Origin: Paramesorhizobium deserti
GTDB taxonomy: Bacteria; Pseudomonadota; Alphaproteobacteria; Rhizobiales; Rhizobiaceae
Assembly: GCF_001558695.1 (NCBI RefSeq)
Contig: NZ_LNTU01000023.1
Span: forward strand, 186,001-250,000
Length of the DNA: 64,000 nt
Reading direction: 5' to 3'
Under the pieces are notes generated by a model. It was not told the origin of the DNA. It saw nothing but the letters and a program-made list of their open reading frames with translations, and made no database searches. Positions 44,893-53,944 of the stretch are shown here, in pieces. Numbering within the stretch: position 1 is the first letter of the stretch; every line of letters begins with the position of its first letter. The position numbers and the translations under genes were made by a program.

Positions 44893-46488
44893 ATGAAACT
44901 CTACAAAAAAATGCTGGCCGCGACGGCGCTCGCCGTTCTGATGGCCGGAAGCGCTTCGGCCAAAACACTCGTCTATTGCTCGCCGGCTTCGCCGGAAGGC
45001 TTCGATCCGGCGGCCTATACCGGCGGTGATACGTTCGATGCTTCGTCGCGCACGGCCTATAACCGTCTGGTTGAGTTCAAGCATGGTGAGACCACGATCG
45101 AGCCGGGCCTTGCCGAAACCTGGGAAGTTTCGGAAGACGGCCTCGAATATACCTTCCACCTGCGCAAGGGCGTGAAGTTCCAGACCACCGATTTCTTCAC
45201 GCCGACGCGTGAATTCAACGCCGACGACGTGATCTTCTCCTTCGAGCGCCAATCCAAGAAGGATGATCCGTGGCATGCCTACACGTCGGGCGTTTCCTAC
45301 GAATATTTCGACAGCATGGAATTCCCGACGCTGATCAAGGAAATCAAGCGCGTCGACGATCACACGGTCACGTTCGTGCTCAGCCGTCCGGAAGCACCAT
45401 TCCTGGCCGATCTGGCCATGGATTTCGCTTCGATCCTGTCGAAGGAATATGCCGACAAGCTGCAGGCCGACGGCAAGATGGACAATCTCAACCAGGCGCC
45501 GGTCGGCACCGGCCCCTTCACCTTCGTTGCCTACCAGAAGGACGCGGTCATCCGCTACAAGGCAAATCCGGATTACTGGAACGGCAAGCAGCCGATCGAC
45601 GATCTCGTCTTTGCAATCACGACCGACCCGGCCGTGCGCGCGCAGAAGCTGAAGGCTGGTGAATGCCACATCATGTCCTATCCTGCGCCTGCCGATATCG
45701 AAGGGCTGAAGGCCGATTCGAACCTGAAGGTGGACGAACAGGCGGGCCTCAACGTCGCCTATTTCGCCTACAACACGCTGAAGGCGCCCTACGACAAGCC
45801 TGAAGTGCGCAAGGCGCTCAACATGGCGATCAACAAGCAGGCGATCATCGATGCCGTGTTCCAGGGCTCCGGCCAGGTCGCCAAGAACCCGATCCCGCCG
45901 ACGATGTGGGGCTATAACGACGCGATCAAGGACGATCCGTACGATCCGGAAGCGGCCAAGAAGATGCTTGAGGAAGCCGGTGTCAAGGACCTCAAGATGA
46001 AGCTCTGGGCAATGCCGGTGAGCCGACCCTACATGCCGAACGCGCGCCGCACTGCCGAGCTCATGCAGTCGGATTTCGCCAAGGTGGGCGTGCAGGCCGA
46101 GATCGTCTCGATGGAATGGGGCGAATATCTCAAGAAGTCGTCCGACAAGGATCGTGACGGCTCCGTCATCCTCGGCTGGACGGGTGACAATGGCGATCCG
46201 GACAACTTCCTGGGCGTTCTGCTCGGCTGCGCCGGTGTCGGCAACAACAACCGCGCGCAGTGGTGCTACCAGCCATTCGAAGACCTGATCCAGAAGGCGA
46301 AGGTCGCCTCCAATCAGGAAGAGCGCGCCAAGCTTTATGAAGAGGCGCAGGTCATCTTCAAGGAGCAGGCGCCCTGGGCGACGCTGGCGCACTCCACGGT
46401 CTTCATGCCGATGTCGAGCAAGGTCAGCGGCTACAAGATGGATCCGGTCGGTATCCATCGCTTCGACGGCGTCGATATCGCCGAATAA
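44893..46488 (+). CDS. dppA: Dipeptide ABC transporter binding protein DppA
   Basis: 531-residue periplasmic binding protein of family 5. The signal peptide is residues 1-22 (MLAATALAVLMAGSASA). DppA-type motifs are TLVYCSPASPEGFDPAAYTG, YNRLVEFKHGETTIEPGLAE and FHLRKGVKFQTTDFF. The ATG at 44893 has GGAGG about 9 bases upstream; the ORF extension to 44812 is not used. It binds di- and tripeptides, and in rhizobia also delta-aminolevulinate. First gene of dppABCDF. Confidence 0.92.
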   Translation: MKLYKKMLAATALAVLMAGSASAKTLVYCSPASPEGFDPAAYTGGDTFDASSRTAYNRLVEFKHGETTIEPGLAETWEVSEDGLEYTFHLRKGVKFQTTDFFTPTREFNADDVIFSFERQSKKDDPWHAYTSGVSYEYFDSMEFPTLIKEIKRVDDHTVTFVLSRPEAPFLADLAMDFASILSKEYADKLQADGKMDNLNQAPVGTGPFTFVAYQKDAVIRYKANPDYWNGKQPIDDLVFAITTDPAVRAQKLKAGECHIMSYPAPADIEGLKADSNLKVDEQAGLNVAYFAYNTLKAPYDKPEVRKALNMAINKQAIIDAVFQGSGQVAKNPIPPTMWGYNDAIKDDPYDPEAAKKMLEEAGVKDLKMKLWAMPVSRPYMPNARRTAELMQSDFAKVGVQAEIVSMEWGEYLKKSSDKDRDGSVILGWTGDNGDPDNFLGVLLGCAGVGNNNRAQWCYQPFEDLIQKAKVASNQEERAKLYEEAQVIFKEQAPWATLAHSTVFMPMSSKVSGYKMDPVGIHRFDGVDIAE

Positions 46489-46554
46489 TATCTGACAACA
46501 TGGCGGCCGGGCGCAGGACGGAAAAGGTCCCGCGCCCGGTTGGAGTTTTTGTAC

Positions 46555-47562
46555 ATGCTGCGTTTCATTTTCGGAAAACTGGCCTATCTGGTCCCGACCT
46601 TCATCGGCATCACGATCGTGGCTTTCGGGTTCGTGCGGGTGCTGCCGGGCGATCCGGTCCTCTTGATGGCGGGCGAGCGGGGCATCGCCCCGGAACGGCA
46701 CGCCCAGCTGATGGCGCAATTCGGTTTCGATCGTCCGCTCTGGCAACAATATCTCGATTATCTCTGGCGGCTCGCGCATGGGGATTTCGGCACATCGCTG
46801 ATCACCAAGAAGGCGGTGCTGACGGAGTTCCTGACGCTGTTTCCCGCCACCGTCGAGCTCGGCCTTTGCGCGATCATCCTGGCGACGCTCATCGGCATTC
46901 CGGCGGGCGTGCTCGCCGCGGTCAAGCGCGGTTCCTGGTTCGACCAGATATCCATGGGAACGGCGCTCGTCGGCTATTCCATGCCGATCTTCTGGTGGGG
47001 CCTGCTGTTGATCATCCTGTTCTCGGGCATTCTGCAGTGGACGCCCGTTTCGGGTCGCATTTCGCTTCTCTATTTCTTCCCGCCCGTCACCGGCTTCATG
47101 CTGATCGACAGCCTGTTGTCGGGTCAGAAGGGCGCCTTCGCCTCCGCCGTCTCGCATCTGGCGCTGCCGACCATCGTGTTGGCGACGATCCCGCTTGCCG
47201 TCATTGCGCGGCAGACCCGTTCCGCCATGCTGGAGGTGCTGGGCGAGGATTACGTGCGCACGGCGCGGGCCAAGGGCCTGCCGGTGCGCCGTGTCGTCGG
47301 CCTGCATGCCCTGCGCAATGCGATGATCCCCGTCATCACCACCATCGGCCTGCAGATCGGCGTGCTCATTGCCGGCGCGATCCTGACGGAAACGATCTTC
47401 TCCTGGCCCGGCATCGGCAAATGGATGATCGATTCCATCTTCCGCAGGGACTATCCTGCGGTGCAGGGCGGCCTGCTGCTGATCGCCATACTGGTCATGG
47501 TCGTCAACCTGATCGTCGACCTGCTCTACGGTCTGATCAATCCGCGTATCCGGCATAATTGA
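46555..47562 (+). CDS. dppB: Dipeptide ABC transporter permease DppB
   Basis: 335-residue permease with six predicted helices (MLRFIFGKLAYLVPTFIGIT first). It has the conserved EDYVRTARAKGLPVRRVVGL-type EAA loop and the family length. The ATG at 46555 has GGAG 9 bases upstream, 66 bp after dppA. It forms the channel with DppC, whose gene follows after 7 bp. Confidence 0.94.
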   Translation: MLRFIFGKLAYLVPTFIGITIVAFGFVRVLPGDPVLLMAGERGIAPERHAQLMAQFGFDRPLWQQYLDYLWRLAHGDFGTSLITKKAVLTEFLTLFPATVELGLCAIILATLIGIPAGVLAAVKRGSWFDQISMGTALVGYSMPIFWWGLLLIILFSGILQWTPVSGRISLLYFFPPVTGFMLIDSLLSGQKGAFASAVSHLALPTIVLATIPLAVIARQTRSAMLEVLGEDYVRTARAKGLPVRRVVGLHALRNAMIPVITTIGLQIGVLIAGAILTETIFSWPGIGKWMIDSIFRRDYPAVQGGLLLIAILVMVVNLIVDLLYGLINPRIRHN

Positions 47563-47569
47563 GGTTCCC

Positions 47570-48478
47570 ATGAGCAACGCAACGCTTCCCGCTCCGATTT
47601 CCTCCGGTGCGATGCGCCGCCGGGCACTGGCGGATTTCTGGTTCTATTTCAGCGAAAACCGCGGTGCGGTGATCGGGCTGTGGGTCTTCGCGGCCCTCGT
47701 GCTCGTCGCCATCTTTGCGCCAGTTCTGGCACCGCATGATCCCGCCCAGCAGTTTCGTGACGCGCTTCTGACGCCGCCGGCCTGGGAGGCGGGCGGGCGG
47801 TCCGAGTTCCTGCTCGGCACCGACGCCATCGGCCGCGATATCCTCTCGCGCCTCATCTACGGCTCGCAGTTCTCGCTGTTCGTCGGTCTCGTCGTCGTCT
47901 CCATCGCGCTTGTCGCCGGCATCGCGCTGGGGCTCATCGCCGGCTTCTTCGGCGGCTGGGTCGATACGGTGATCATGCGCGTAATGGACGTCATCCTGTC
48001 GTTCCCGTCGCTGGTGCTGGCGCTGGTGCTGGTGGCCATCCTCGGGCCGGGGCTAACCAATGCGATGATCGCCATCGCGGTCATCCTGCAGCCGCATTTC
48101 GCGCGACTGACGCGCGCCGCGGTGCTGGCCGAGAAGAACCGGGAATATGTCATCGCGGCGCGGCTCGCCGGGGCAAGCCGGCTGCGGCTGATGTTCAAGA
48201 CGATCCTGCCCAACTGCCTGGCGCCGCTGATCGTGCAGGCGACGCTCTCCTTCTCCAACGCCATTCTCGACGCTGCGGCGCTGGGCTTCCTCGGCATGGG
48301 CGCGCAGCCGCCGACGCCGGAATGGGGCACCATGCTCGCCGAGGCACGGGAGTTCATCCTGCGCGCCTGGTGGGTCGTCACCTTTCCGGGTCTGGCGATC
48401 CTCATCACCGTTCTCGCGATCAACCTGATCGGCGACGGCCTGCGCGATGCGCTCGACCCCAAGCTGAAAAGGAGCTGA
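47570..48478 (+). CDS. dppC: Dipeptide ABC transporter permease DppC
   Basis: 302-residue permease. An N-terminal OppC-type segment (ALADFWFYFSENRGAVIGLW) is followed by about five helices, with the EAA loop NREYVIAARLAGASRLRLMF. Typical length. It overlaps nothing and lies 6 bp before dppD, so the operon is tightly packed. Confidence 0.94.
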   Translation: MSNATLPAPISSGAMRRRALADFWFYFSENRGAVIGLWVFAALVLVAIFAPVLAPHDPAQQFRDALLTPPAWEAGGRSEFLLGTDAIGRDILSRLIYGSQFSLFVGLVVVSIALVAGIALGLIAGFFGGWVDTVIMRVMDVILSFPSLVLALVLVAILGPGLTNAMIAIAVILQPHFARLTRAAVLAEKNREYVIAARLAGASRLRLMFKTILPNCLAPLIVQATLSFSNAILDAAALGFLGMGAQPPTPEWGTMLAEAREFILRAWWVVTFPGLAILITVLAINLIGDGLRDALDPKLKRS

Positions 48479-48484
48479 CGCGAT

Positions 48485-49336
48485 ATGGCTCTGCTTGAAA
48501 TCAAGAACCTGACGGTCTCCTTCCAGACCTCCTATGGGGCGTTCAAGGCCGTCGACGGCATCGACCTGACGGTGGACAAGGGTGAGGTGCTGGCCATCGT
48601 CGGCGAATCCGGCTCGGGCAAGTCCGTCGGCATGCTGGCGGTGATGGGGCTTCTGCCCAAGACCGCGACAGTTACCGCCGACCGGATGATGTTCGACGGT
48701 AACGACATGCAGACGCTCAGCGACAGCCAGCGCCGCGCGATCGTCGGCCGCGACATGTCGATGATCTTCCAGGAGCCGATCGCCAGCCTCAATCCGTGCT
48801 TTACGATCGGCTTTCAGATCGAGGAAGTGCTGCGCCAGCATCTCGGCCTCAATGGCAAGCAGCGCCGGCGGCGCGCCATCGAGCTGCTCGAGTCGGTCGG
48901 CATCCGCGATGCGGAATCGCGTCTCGGCGCCTTTCCGCACCAGATGTCAGGCGGCCAGTGCCAGCGCGTGATGATCGCCATGGCGATCGCCTGCAATCCG
49001 AAGCTCCTGATCGCCGACGAGCCGACGACGGCGCTCGACGTGACGATCCAGAAGCAGATTTTGGACCTGCTCATGCGGCTCCAGGCGGAGCATGGCATGG
49101 CGCTGATCATGATCACTCACGATATGGGCGTCGTCGCCGAGACGGCGGACCGCGTCATCGTCCAGTACAGGGGCCGCAAGATGGAGGAAGCCGACGTGCT
49201 TTCGCTGTTCGAGGCGCCTAAAAGCGCCTATACGCGGGCGCTGCTCTCGGCCCTACCGGAGAATGCGGTGGGCGACCGCCTGCCGACCATCTCCGATTTC
49301 GTGCTGGATGAAGCCGCAACGGGAGCCGCACAATGA
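48485..49336 (+). CDS. dppD: Dipeptide ABC transporter ATPase DppD
   Basis: 283-residue ATPase. Walker [14 protein letters not shown]-loop [13 protein letters not shown], signature [15 protein letters not shown], Walker [15 protein letters not shown] and H-loop ITHDMG are intact. The C-terminal oligopeptide-transporter tail that holds an iron-sulfur cluster in longer homologues is short here (no CPxxxx Cys cluster). It overlaps dppF by 4 bp. Confidence 0.93.
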   Translation: MALLEIKNLTVSFQTSYGAFKAVDGIDLTVDKGEVLAIVGESGSGKSVGMLAVMGLLPKTATVTADRMMFDGNDMQTLSDSQRRAIVGRDMSMIFQEPIASLNPCFTIGFQIEEVLRQHLGLNGKQRRRRAIELLESVGIRDAESRLGAFPHQMSGGQCQRVMIAMAIACNPKLLIADEPTTALDVTIQKQILDLLMRLQAEHGMALIMITHDMGVVAETADRVIVQYRGRKMEEADVLSLFEAPKSAYTRALLSALPENAVGDRLPTISDFVLDEAATGAAQ

Positions 49337-50181
49337 CGCAAACCGTTCTCGAAGCACGCAATATCGTGCGCGATTATCATGTCGGCGGCGGGCTGTTCGG
49401 CAAGGCGAAGACGGTCCATGCCGTCAAGGGCGTCAGCTTCTCGGTCGAAAAGGGCAAGACGCTCGCCATCGTCGGCGAGTCTGGCTGCGGCAAGTCCACG
49501 CTGGCGCGCATCCTGACGCTGATCGACGCGCCGACTTCCGGTGAATTGTTCATCGACGGGATGAAGATCGACATCCTGCGCGACGGGCTGACGCGGGAAA
49601 TGCGCCAGAAGGTGCAGATCGTCTTCCAGAATCCCTATGGCTCGCTCAACCCGCGCCAGAAGATCGGCGACGTGCTGGCCGAACCGCTCCTGCTCAATAC
49701 CAACAAGACGGCCGCCGAGCGGCGCGATCTGGCGATGGAGATGCTGATCAAGGTCGGCCTCGGGCCGGAGCATTTCAACCGCTATCCGCACATGTTCTCG
49801 GGCGGCCAACGGCAGCGCATCGCCATTGCCCGCGCGCTGATGCTGAGCCCGAGCCTCCTGGTGCTCGACGAGCCGGTCTCGGCGCTTGATCTCTCGGTGC
49901 AGGCGCAGGTCCTGAACCTTCTCGCCGACCTGCAGGACGAGTTCGGCCTCACCTACGTCTTCATCAGCCACGACCTTTCGGTGGTGCGCTACATCGCCGA
50001 CGAGGTGATGGTGATGTATTACGGCGAGGTGGTGGAGCACGGCAGCCGTGACAAGGTGTTCTCCGACCCGCAGCATGAATATACCAAAACGCTGTTCGCC
50101 GCGACGCCGCGCGCAGACGTGGAGACCATCCGCGCGCGGGTGGCGGCACGGCAGAGGGAGAGGGCGACGGCGGGGTTGTAA
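49333..50181 (+). CDS. dppF: Dipeptide ABC transporter ATPase DppF
   Basis: 282-residue ATPase. Walker A is [12 protein letters not shown], followed by Q-loop [13 protein letters not shown], signature [15 protein letters not shown], Walker [15 protein letters not shown] and H-loop ISHDLS. It forms the ATPase pair with DppD. It is the last gene of the operon and converges on choV with a composite repeat element (50226-50421) in between. Confidence 0.93.
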   Translation: MTQTVLEARNIVRDYHVGGGLFGKAKTVHAVKGVSFSVEKGKTLAIVGESGCGKSTLARILTLIDAPTSGELFIDGMKIDILRDGLTREMRQKVQIVFQNPYGSLNPRQKIGDVLAEPLLLNTNKTAAERRDLAMEMLIKVGLGPEHFNRYPHMFSGGQRQRIAIARALMLSPSLLVLDEPVSALDLSVQAQVLNLLADLQDEFGLTYVFISHDLSVVRYIADEVMVMYYGEVVEHGSRDKVFSDPQHEYTKTLFAATPRADVETIRARVAARQRERATAGL

Positions 50182-50225
50182 TTCACCCGCCTCTGGCCTG
50201 CCGGCCATCTCCCGTCCCTCCCGGA

Positions 50226-50421
50226 CGTCATCCTCGGGCTCGACCCGAGGATCCACGGCAAAGGGGTCCCGACGGCCCCATTACATCAGCGCATTCCAGC
50301 AGGAGATAGCATTCGTTCCTCGAACGATATTATGGCTTGTGGTTTACGATCCTGTGGCGGGTGATAGTACCGCTTACGCCTCTTTGCCATGGATCCTCGG
50401 GTCAAGCCCCCGAGGATGACG
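50226..50421. repeat. Composite REPIN-like element E1 (196 bp)
   Basis: Two REP-like hairpins in inverted orientation (50226-50255 and 50390-50421) bound a spacer that is related to the spacer of E2 at 52427. Shared segments include CATTCCAG, GGCGGGTGATAG and TTTGCC just before the right hairpin. The left end GGATCCACGGCAAAGGGG equals the reverse complement of the right end of E2. It lies between the convergent stops of dppF and choV. Confidence 0.85.
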
Positions 50422-50461
50422 ATAGAGAGGCGGGGGAGGTGCTCAGCGGGCCAGATAGGAG

Positions 50462-51505
50462 CTATCCCTGCCGCTGATGCTGCAGGAGGCCGCGGACGAT
50501 ATCGTCTGCCGACACCTTGCCGATGATCGCGCCCTTCTCGACGATGCCGACATCGCCGCCATTCTTCGCCACCGCCTGCATGATCTCGCGCACCGGCGTT
50601 TCGCGCCTGGCTGTTGCGGCGAAGGGGCGGGTGCCGGGGGTGCGGTCGGGCGGCGCCATGATGTCATCGGCCCTCAGCACGCCGAGCGGGTTCATGTTGG
50701 CGACGAAATCCTGGACATAGTCATTTGCGGGCTGGAGCAGGATTTCCTGCGGCGTCCCGCACTGGACGATGCGGCCGCCCTCCATGATGGCGATGCGGTT
50801 GCCGATCTTCATGGCTTCATCGAGATCGTGGCTGACGAAGACGATGGTTTTCCTGAGCCTCGTCTGCAGGTCGAGAAGCTCGTCCTGCAGGCGGGCGCGG
50901 ATCAGCGGATCAAGGGCGGAGAAGGGCTCGTCCATAAGCAGGATCGGCGCGCCCGTGGCAAAGGCGCGGGCAAGGCCGACGCGCTGCTGCATGCCGCCGG
51001 AGAGCTCGCCAACCTTGCGCGAGGCCCAGTCCTTGAGGCCCACCAGCTCCAGCTGCTGGCGCACCGCTCGGCTGCGCTCCTCTTTCGACAGGCCCGAGAT
51101 TTCGAGGCCGAAGCCGACGTTCTCCTCAACCGTGCGCCAGGGCAGGAGGCCGAACTGCTGGAACACCATGGAGACGAGATGGGTGCGCAGGTGGCGCAGC
51201 GCCGACCGGTCGGCCTTGCCGACATCGATGGAGCGCTCGCCATTGTGCACGACCACCCGGCCGCGGGTGATCGGGTTGAGCCTGTTGATGGCGCGCAAAA
51301 GCGTCGATTTTCCCGAGCCGGAAAGCCCCATCAGGACGAGGATTTCGCCTTCCTTTATCTCGAGCGTGCAATTGTGCACGCCGAGAATATGTCCGGTCTC
51401 GGCCTGGATCTGCGAGCGCGTCGCGCCCTGATCGGCGAGCCCCAGGGCCTTGTCCGTCTTCCTGCCGAAGATGATGCAGACATTGTCGAGTGTGATCGCC
51501 GTCAT
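50462..51505 (-). CDS. choV: Choline/glycine betaine ABC transporter ATPase ChoV
   Basis: 347-residue ATPase of the ProV/ChoV class with the typical N-terminal extension that starts MTAITLDNVCIIFGRKTDKA. Walker A GLSGSGKST, Q-loop MVFQQFGLLPWRT, signature LSGGMQQRVGLARAF, Walker B LLMDEPFSALDPL and H-loop VSHDLDEAM are present. The C-terminal about 70 residues are a partial CBS-like domain (REIMQAVAKNGGDVGIVEKG). The stop of choW is 1 bp upstream of its start, so they are coupled. Confidence 0.9.
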   Translation of the reverse strand: MTAITLDNVCIIFGRKTDKALGLADQGATRSQIQAETGHILGVHNCTLEIKEGEILVLMGLSGSGKSTLLRAINRLNPITRGRVVVHNGERSIDVGKADRSALRHLRTHLVSMVFQQFGLLPWRTVEENVGFGLEISGLSKEERSRAVRQQLELVGLKDWASRKVGELSGGMQQRVGLARAFATGAPILLMDEPFSALDPLIRARLQDELLDLQTRLRKTIVFVSHDLDEAMKIGNRIAIMEGGRIVQCGTPQEILLQPANDYVQDFVANMNPLGVLRADDIMAPPDRTPGTRPFAATARRETPVREIMQAVAKNGGDVGIVEKGAIIGKVSADDIVRGLLQHQRQG

Positions 51506-51506
51506 C

Positions 51507-52343
51507 TTATTTCTCCTTGCCCGGGCGGAACATGCGGTCGAGCACGATGGCGACGACGACGATGACGAGGCCGGCCTCGAAGCCCAGCGCCGTGTTGACG
51601 GAGTTCAGCGCGCGCACGACCGGCACACCGAGGCCGTCTGCGCCGACGAGCGCGGCGATGACCACCATCGACAGCGACAGCATGATGGTCTGCGTCAGCC
51701 CGGCCAGGATCTGCGGCATGGCATAGGGCAGCTCGATCTTCCACAGGAGCTGGCGGGGCGAGGCGCCGAAGGCTTCACCCGCCTCGATCAGATGTTCCGG
51801 CGTCGAGGAAACGCCGAGATGGGTGAGGCGGATGGGGGCGGGGAGGACGAAGATCGCCGTCGCCAGCAGCCCCGGCACCATGCCGATGCCGAAGAAGACG
51901 ATGGCGGGGATCAGATAGACGAAGGTCGGCAGCGTCTGCATCAGGTCGAGCACCGGGCGCATCGCGGCATAGAGCCTGGGGCGGTGGGCGGCGGCAATGC
52001 CGAGCGGTACGCCGAGAGCCATGCAGAGCACGCAAGAGGAGAGCACCAGCGTCAGCGTCTCCATCGTCTGGCCCCAATATCCCTGGTTGAGGATGAAGAG
52101 GAAGCCGAGAATGGTGAGGACGACGATGGAGATCTTGCGCTGCAGGAACCAGGCGATCGCCGCGAAAATAGCGATCATCACGAGGGGTGGCGGGGTGTTG
52201 AGGGCGAGGAGCAGGCCGTCGATCAATGTCTGCATGACGGCGGCGAGCCCGTCGAACAGCCATGTGAGGTTTTCCGTCAGCCAGTCGACGACGGTCTTCG
52301 CAGTACGCCCGACCGGGATCTTGTATTCAGTCAGCCAGTTCAA
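51507..52343 (-). CDS. choW: Choline/glycine betaine ABC transporter permease ChoW
   Basis: 278-residue permease of the ProW/ChoW type with about six helices. The EAA region is GVSSTPEHLIEAGEAFGASP, followed by RQLLWKIELPYAMPQILAGL. It sits 1 bp upstream of choV. Its start is 332 bp after the choX stop on the same strand, with composite element E2 in the gap, which separates it from its binding protein. Confidence 0.9.
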   Translation of the reverse strand: MNWLTEYKIPVGRTAKTVVDWLTENLTWLFDGLAAVMQTLIDGLLLALNTPPPLVMIAIFAAIAWFLQRKISIVVLTILGFLFILNQGYWGQTMETLTLVLSSCVLCMALGVPLGIAAAHRPRLYAAMRPVLDLMQTLPTFVYLIPAIVFFGIGMVPGLLATAIFVLPAPIRLTHLGVSSTPEHLIEAGEAFGASPRQLLWKIELPYAMPQILAGLTQTIMLSLSMVVIAALVGADGLGVPVVRALNSVNTALGFEAGLVIVVVAIVLDRMFRPGKEK

Positions 52344-52426
52344 ATTTCTGGTTCCCCTGTATTATCCGTTTTATGGCGAATTCCAGCCAAACACCCCCTC
52401 TGTCCTGCCGGACATCCCCCAATTAT

Positions 52427-52610
52427 CGTCATCCTCGGGCTTGACCCGAGGATCCACGACTAGGAAGCATCAACCTCGTCATTGCATCAATGCATTCCAG
52501 TAAGCGAATGCGATCAATATTTTCGACAGATGTTATATGATCCCGCCGCGGGTGATAGCTCCGTCTTCGCCCCTTTGCCGTGGATCCTCGGGTCAAGCCC
52601 GAGGATGACG
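52427..52610. repeat. Composite REPIN-like element E2 (184 bp)
   Basis: Related to E1 in the same orientation: hairpins at 52427-52456 and 52581-52610 bound a spacer with the same conserved blocks. It lies in the 332-bp gap between choX and choW, which has no gene. Confidence 0.85.
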
Positions 52611-52675
52611 ACGATAAGGGGCGGAGAAGTGTCTGGCAGGGCAGAGCGGGGCGCTGTCCCGCCGACGTTTTCATC

Positions 52676-53623
52676 TTAAAGACCGAGCGAAGCCTTCACG
52701 GCCGCCATGCCGTCTCCACCGTCCTTCGTGGTGACGCCGGCCAGCCATGTGTCGAGCACGGCAGGGTTGGCCTTCAGCCAGTCGGTGGCGGCTTTTGCGG
52801 GCTCTTCGCCATCATCGAGGATATTGCCCATGATCGCGTTTTCGATATCGAGGGAGAATTCCAGATTGGTCAGGAACTTGCCGACATTGGGGCATTCGGA
52901 GGCATAGCCGGCGCGCACATTGGTGCCGACGGTGGCGCCGCCGAAATCGGGGCCGAAGAAATCGTCGCCGCCCGAGAGATATTCGATCTCGAAATTCTTG
53001 TTCATGGGATGCGGCGCCCAGGCGAGGAAGACGATCGGCTTCTCGCGCTTCACCTCCTTGGCGACCTGCGCGAGCATGCCCTGCTCGGAAGATTCGGCTA
53101 CCTGGAAATCCTTCAGTCCGAAGGCGTCCTTCTCGATCATGTCGAGGATCAGGCGGTTGCCGTCATTGCCGGGCTCGATGCCATAGATCTTGCCGCCGAG
53201 TTCGTCCTTGAACTTGGCGATATCCTTGAAATCCTTCAGGCCAGCCTCATAGGTATATTTCGGCACGGCGAGCGTATATTTTGCGCCGGTCAGATTGGTG
53301 CGCAGCGTCTCCACGCTCTTGTCATCGAGATAGGGCTGGAGATCGGCGTTCATCGACGGCTTCCAATAGCCGAGGAAGACGTCGATATCCTTCTTGGAAA
53401 GCGAGGCATAGGTGACCGGGACCGACAGGACCTTGATGTCGGTCTTGTAGCCAAGGCCCTTCAGGATCTCGGTGGCGACCGCCGTGGTGGCGGTGATGTC
53501 CGTCCAGCCGACATCGGAAAAGCGCACCGTCGAGCAGCTTTCCGGCTCTGCCGCCTGAACGGCGGTGGCGGATAATGTGAACGCGAAAAGGGACGACGCG
53601 ATTGCGAGGGAAAGGGATTTCAT
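52676..53623 (-). CDS. choX: Choline-binding periplasmic protein ChoX
   Basis: 315-residue binding protein of the ChoX/ProX type. The signal peptide is residues 1-24 (SLFAFTLSATAVQA). Tryptophans that would form the aromatic cage are visible in VRFSDVGWTDITATTAVATE and DVFLGYWKPSMNADLQPYLD, with more in VFLAWAPHPMNKNFEIEYL. The ATG at 53623 has GGAG 6 bases upstream; the long upstream frame is antisense to DUF2333. First gene of choXWV, which takes up choline for use as carbon source or osmoprotectant precursor. Confidence 0.9.
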   Translation of the reverse strand: MKSLSLAIASSLFAFTLSATAVQAAEPESCSTVRFSDVGWTDITATTAVATEILKGLGYKTDIKVLSVPVTYASLSKKDIDVFLGYWKPSMNADLQPYLDDKSVETLRTNLTGAKYTLAVPKYTYEAGLKDFKDIAKFKDELGGKIYGIEPGNDGNRLILDMIEKDAFGLKDFQVAESSEQGMLAQVAKEVKREKPIVFLAWAPHPMNKNFEIEYLSGGDDFFGPDFGGATVGTNVRAGYASECPNVGKFLTNLEFSLDIENAIMGNILDDGEEPAKAATDWLKANPAVLDTWLAGVTTKDGGDGMAAVKASLGL

Positions 53624-53944
53624 GGTGCTCTCCATTGCCGGGCTCATTTTTCTCCGGTCTCCGTTGATGAACCAAGCACCAAAGCGGCAGCCATTCAAGC
53701 ACCGTCGCGGCGAAAATGCACTCGTTAGCGACAATTGAAGACGGGATGATGAAGGCGTGAGGCGGAATCGGAAAAAATGATTGATTTCAGTTTCGGGGCG
53801 AAGGAGCCGCGATCGTAAGGATCGGCCCGCCGATCGCAACCCCGGAAGGGCAAAAAACCTGATCGAACAGGATGCCGGTATTTCGCCACGCGGTTGTTGA
53901 ACGGCGAAAAGCACTCTATTTGAAGGGGGAAGAGGCCGCCGCCG
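53624..53944. other. Intergenic region between choX and the DUF2333 gene
   Basis: 321 bp between divergent genes that must hold the choX promoter. No repeat, hairpin or small gene was recognised. Confidence 0.5.

Noticed and set aside
44794-47577. 927-codon minus-strand ORF opposite dppA and dppB
   Set aside because: Antisense of well-conserved transporter genes. The Arg/Asp/His-rich composition is typical of GC-rich shadow frames.
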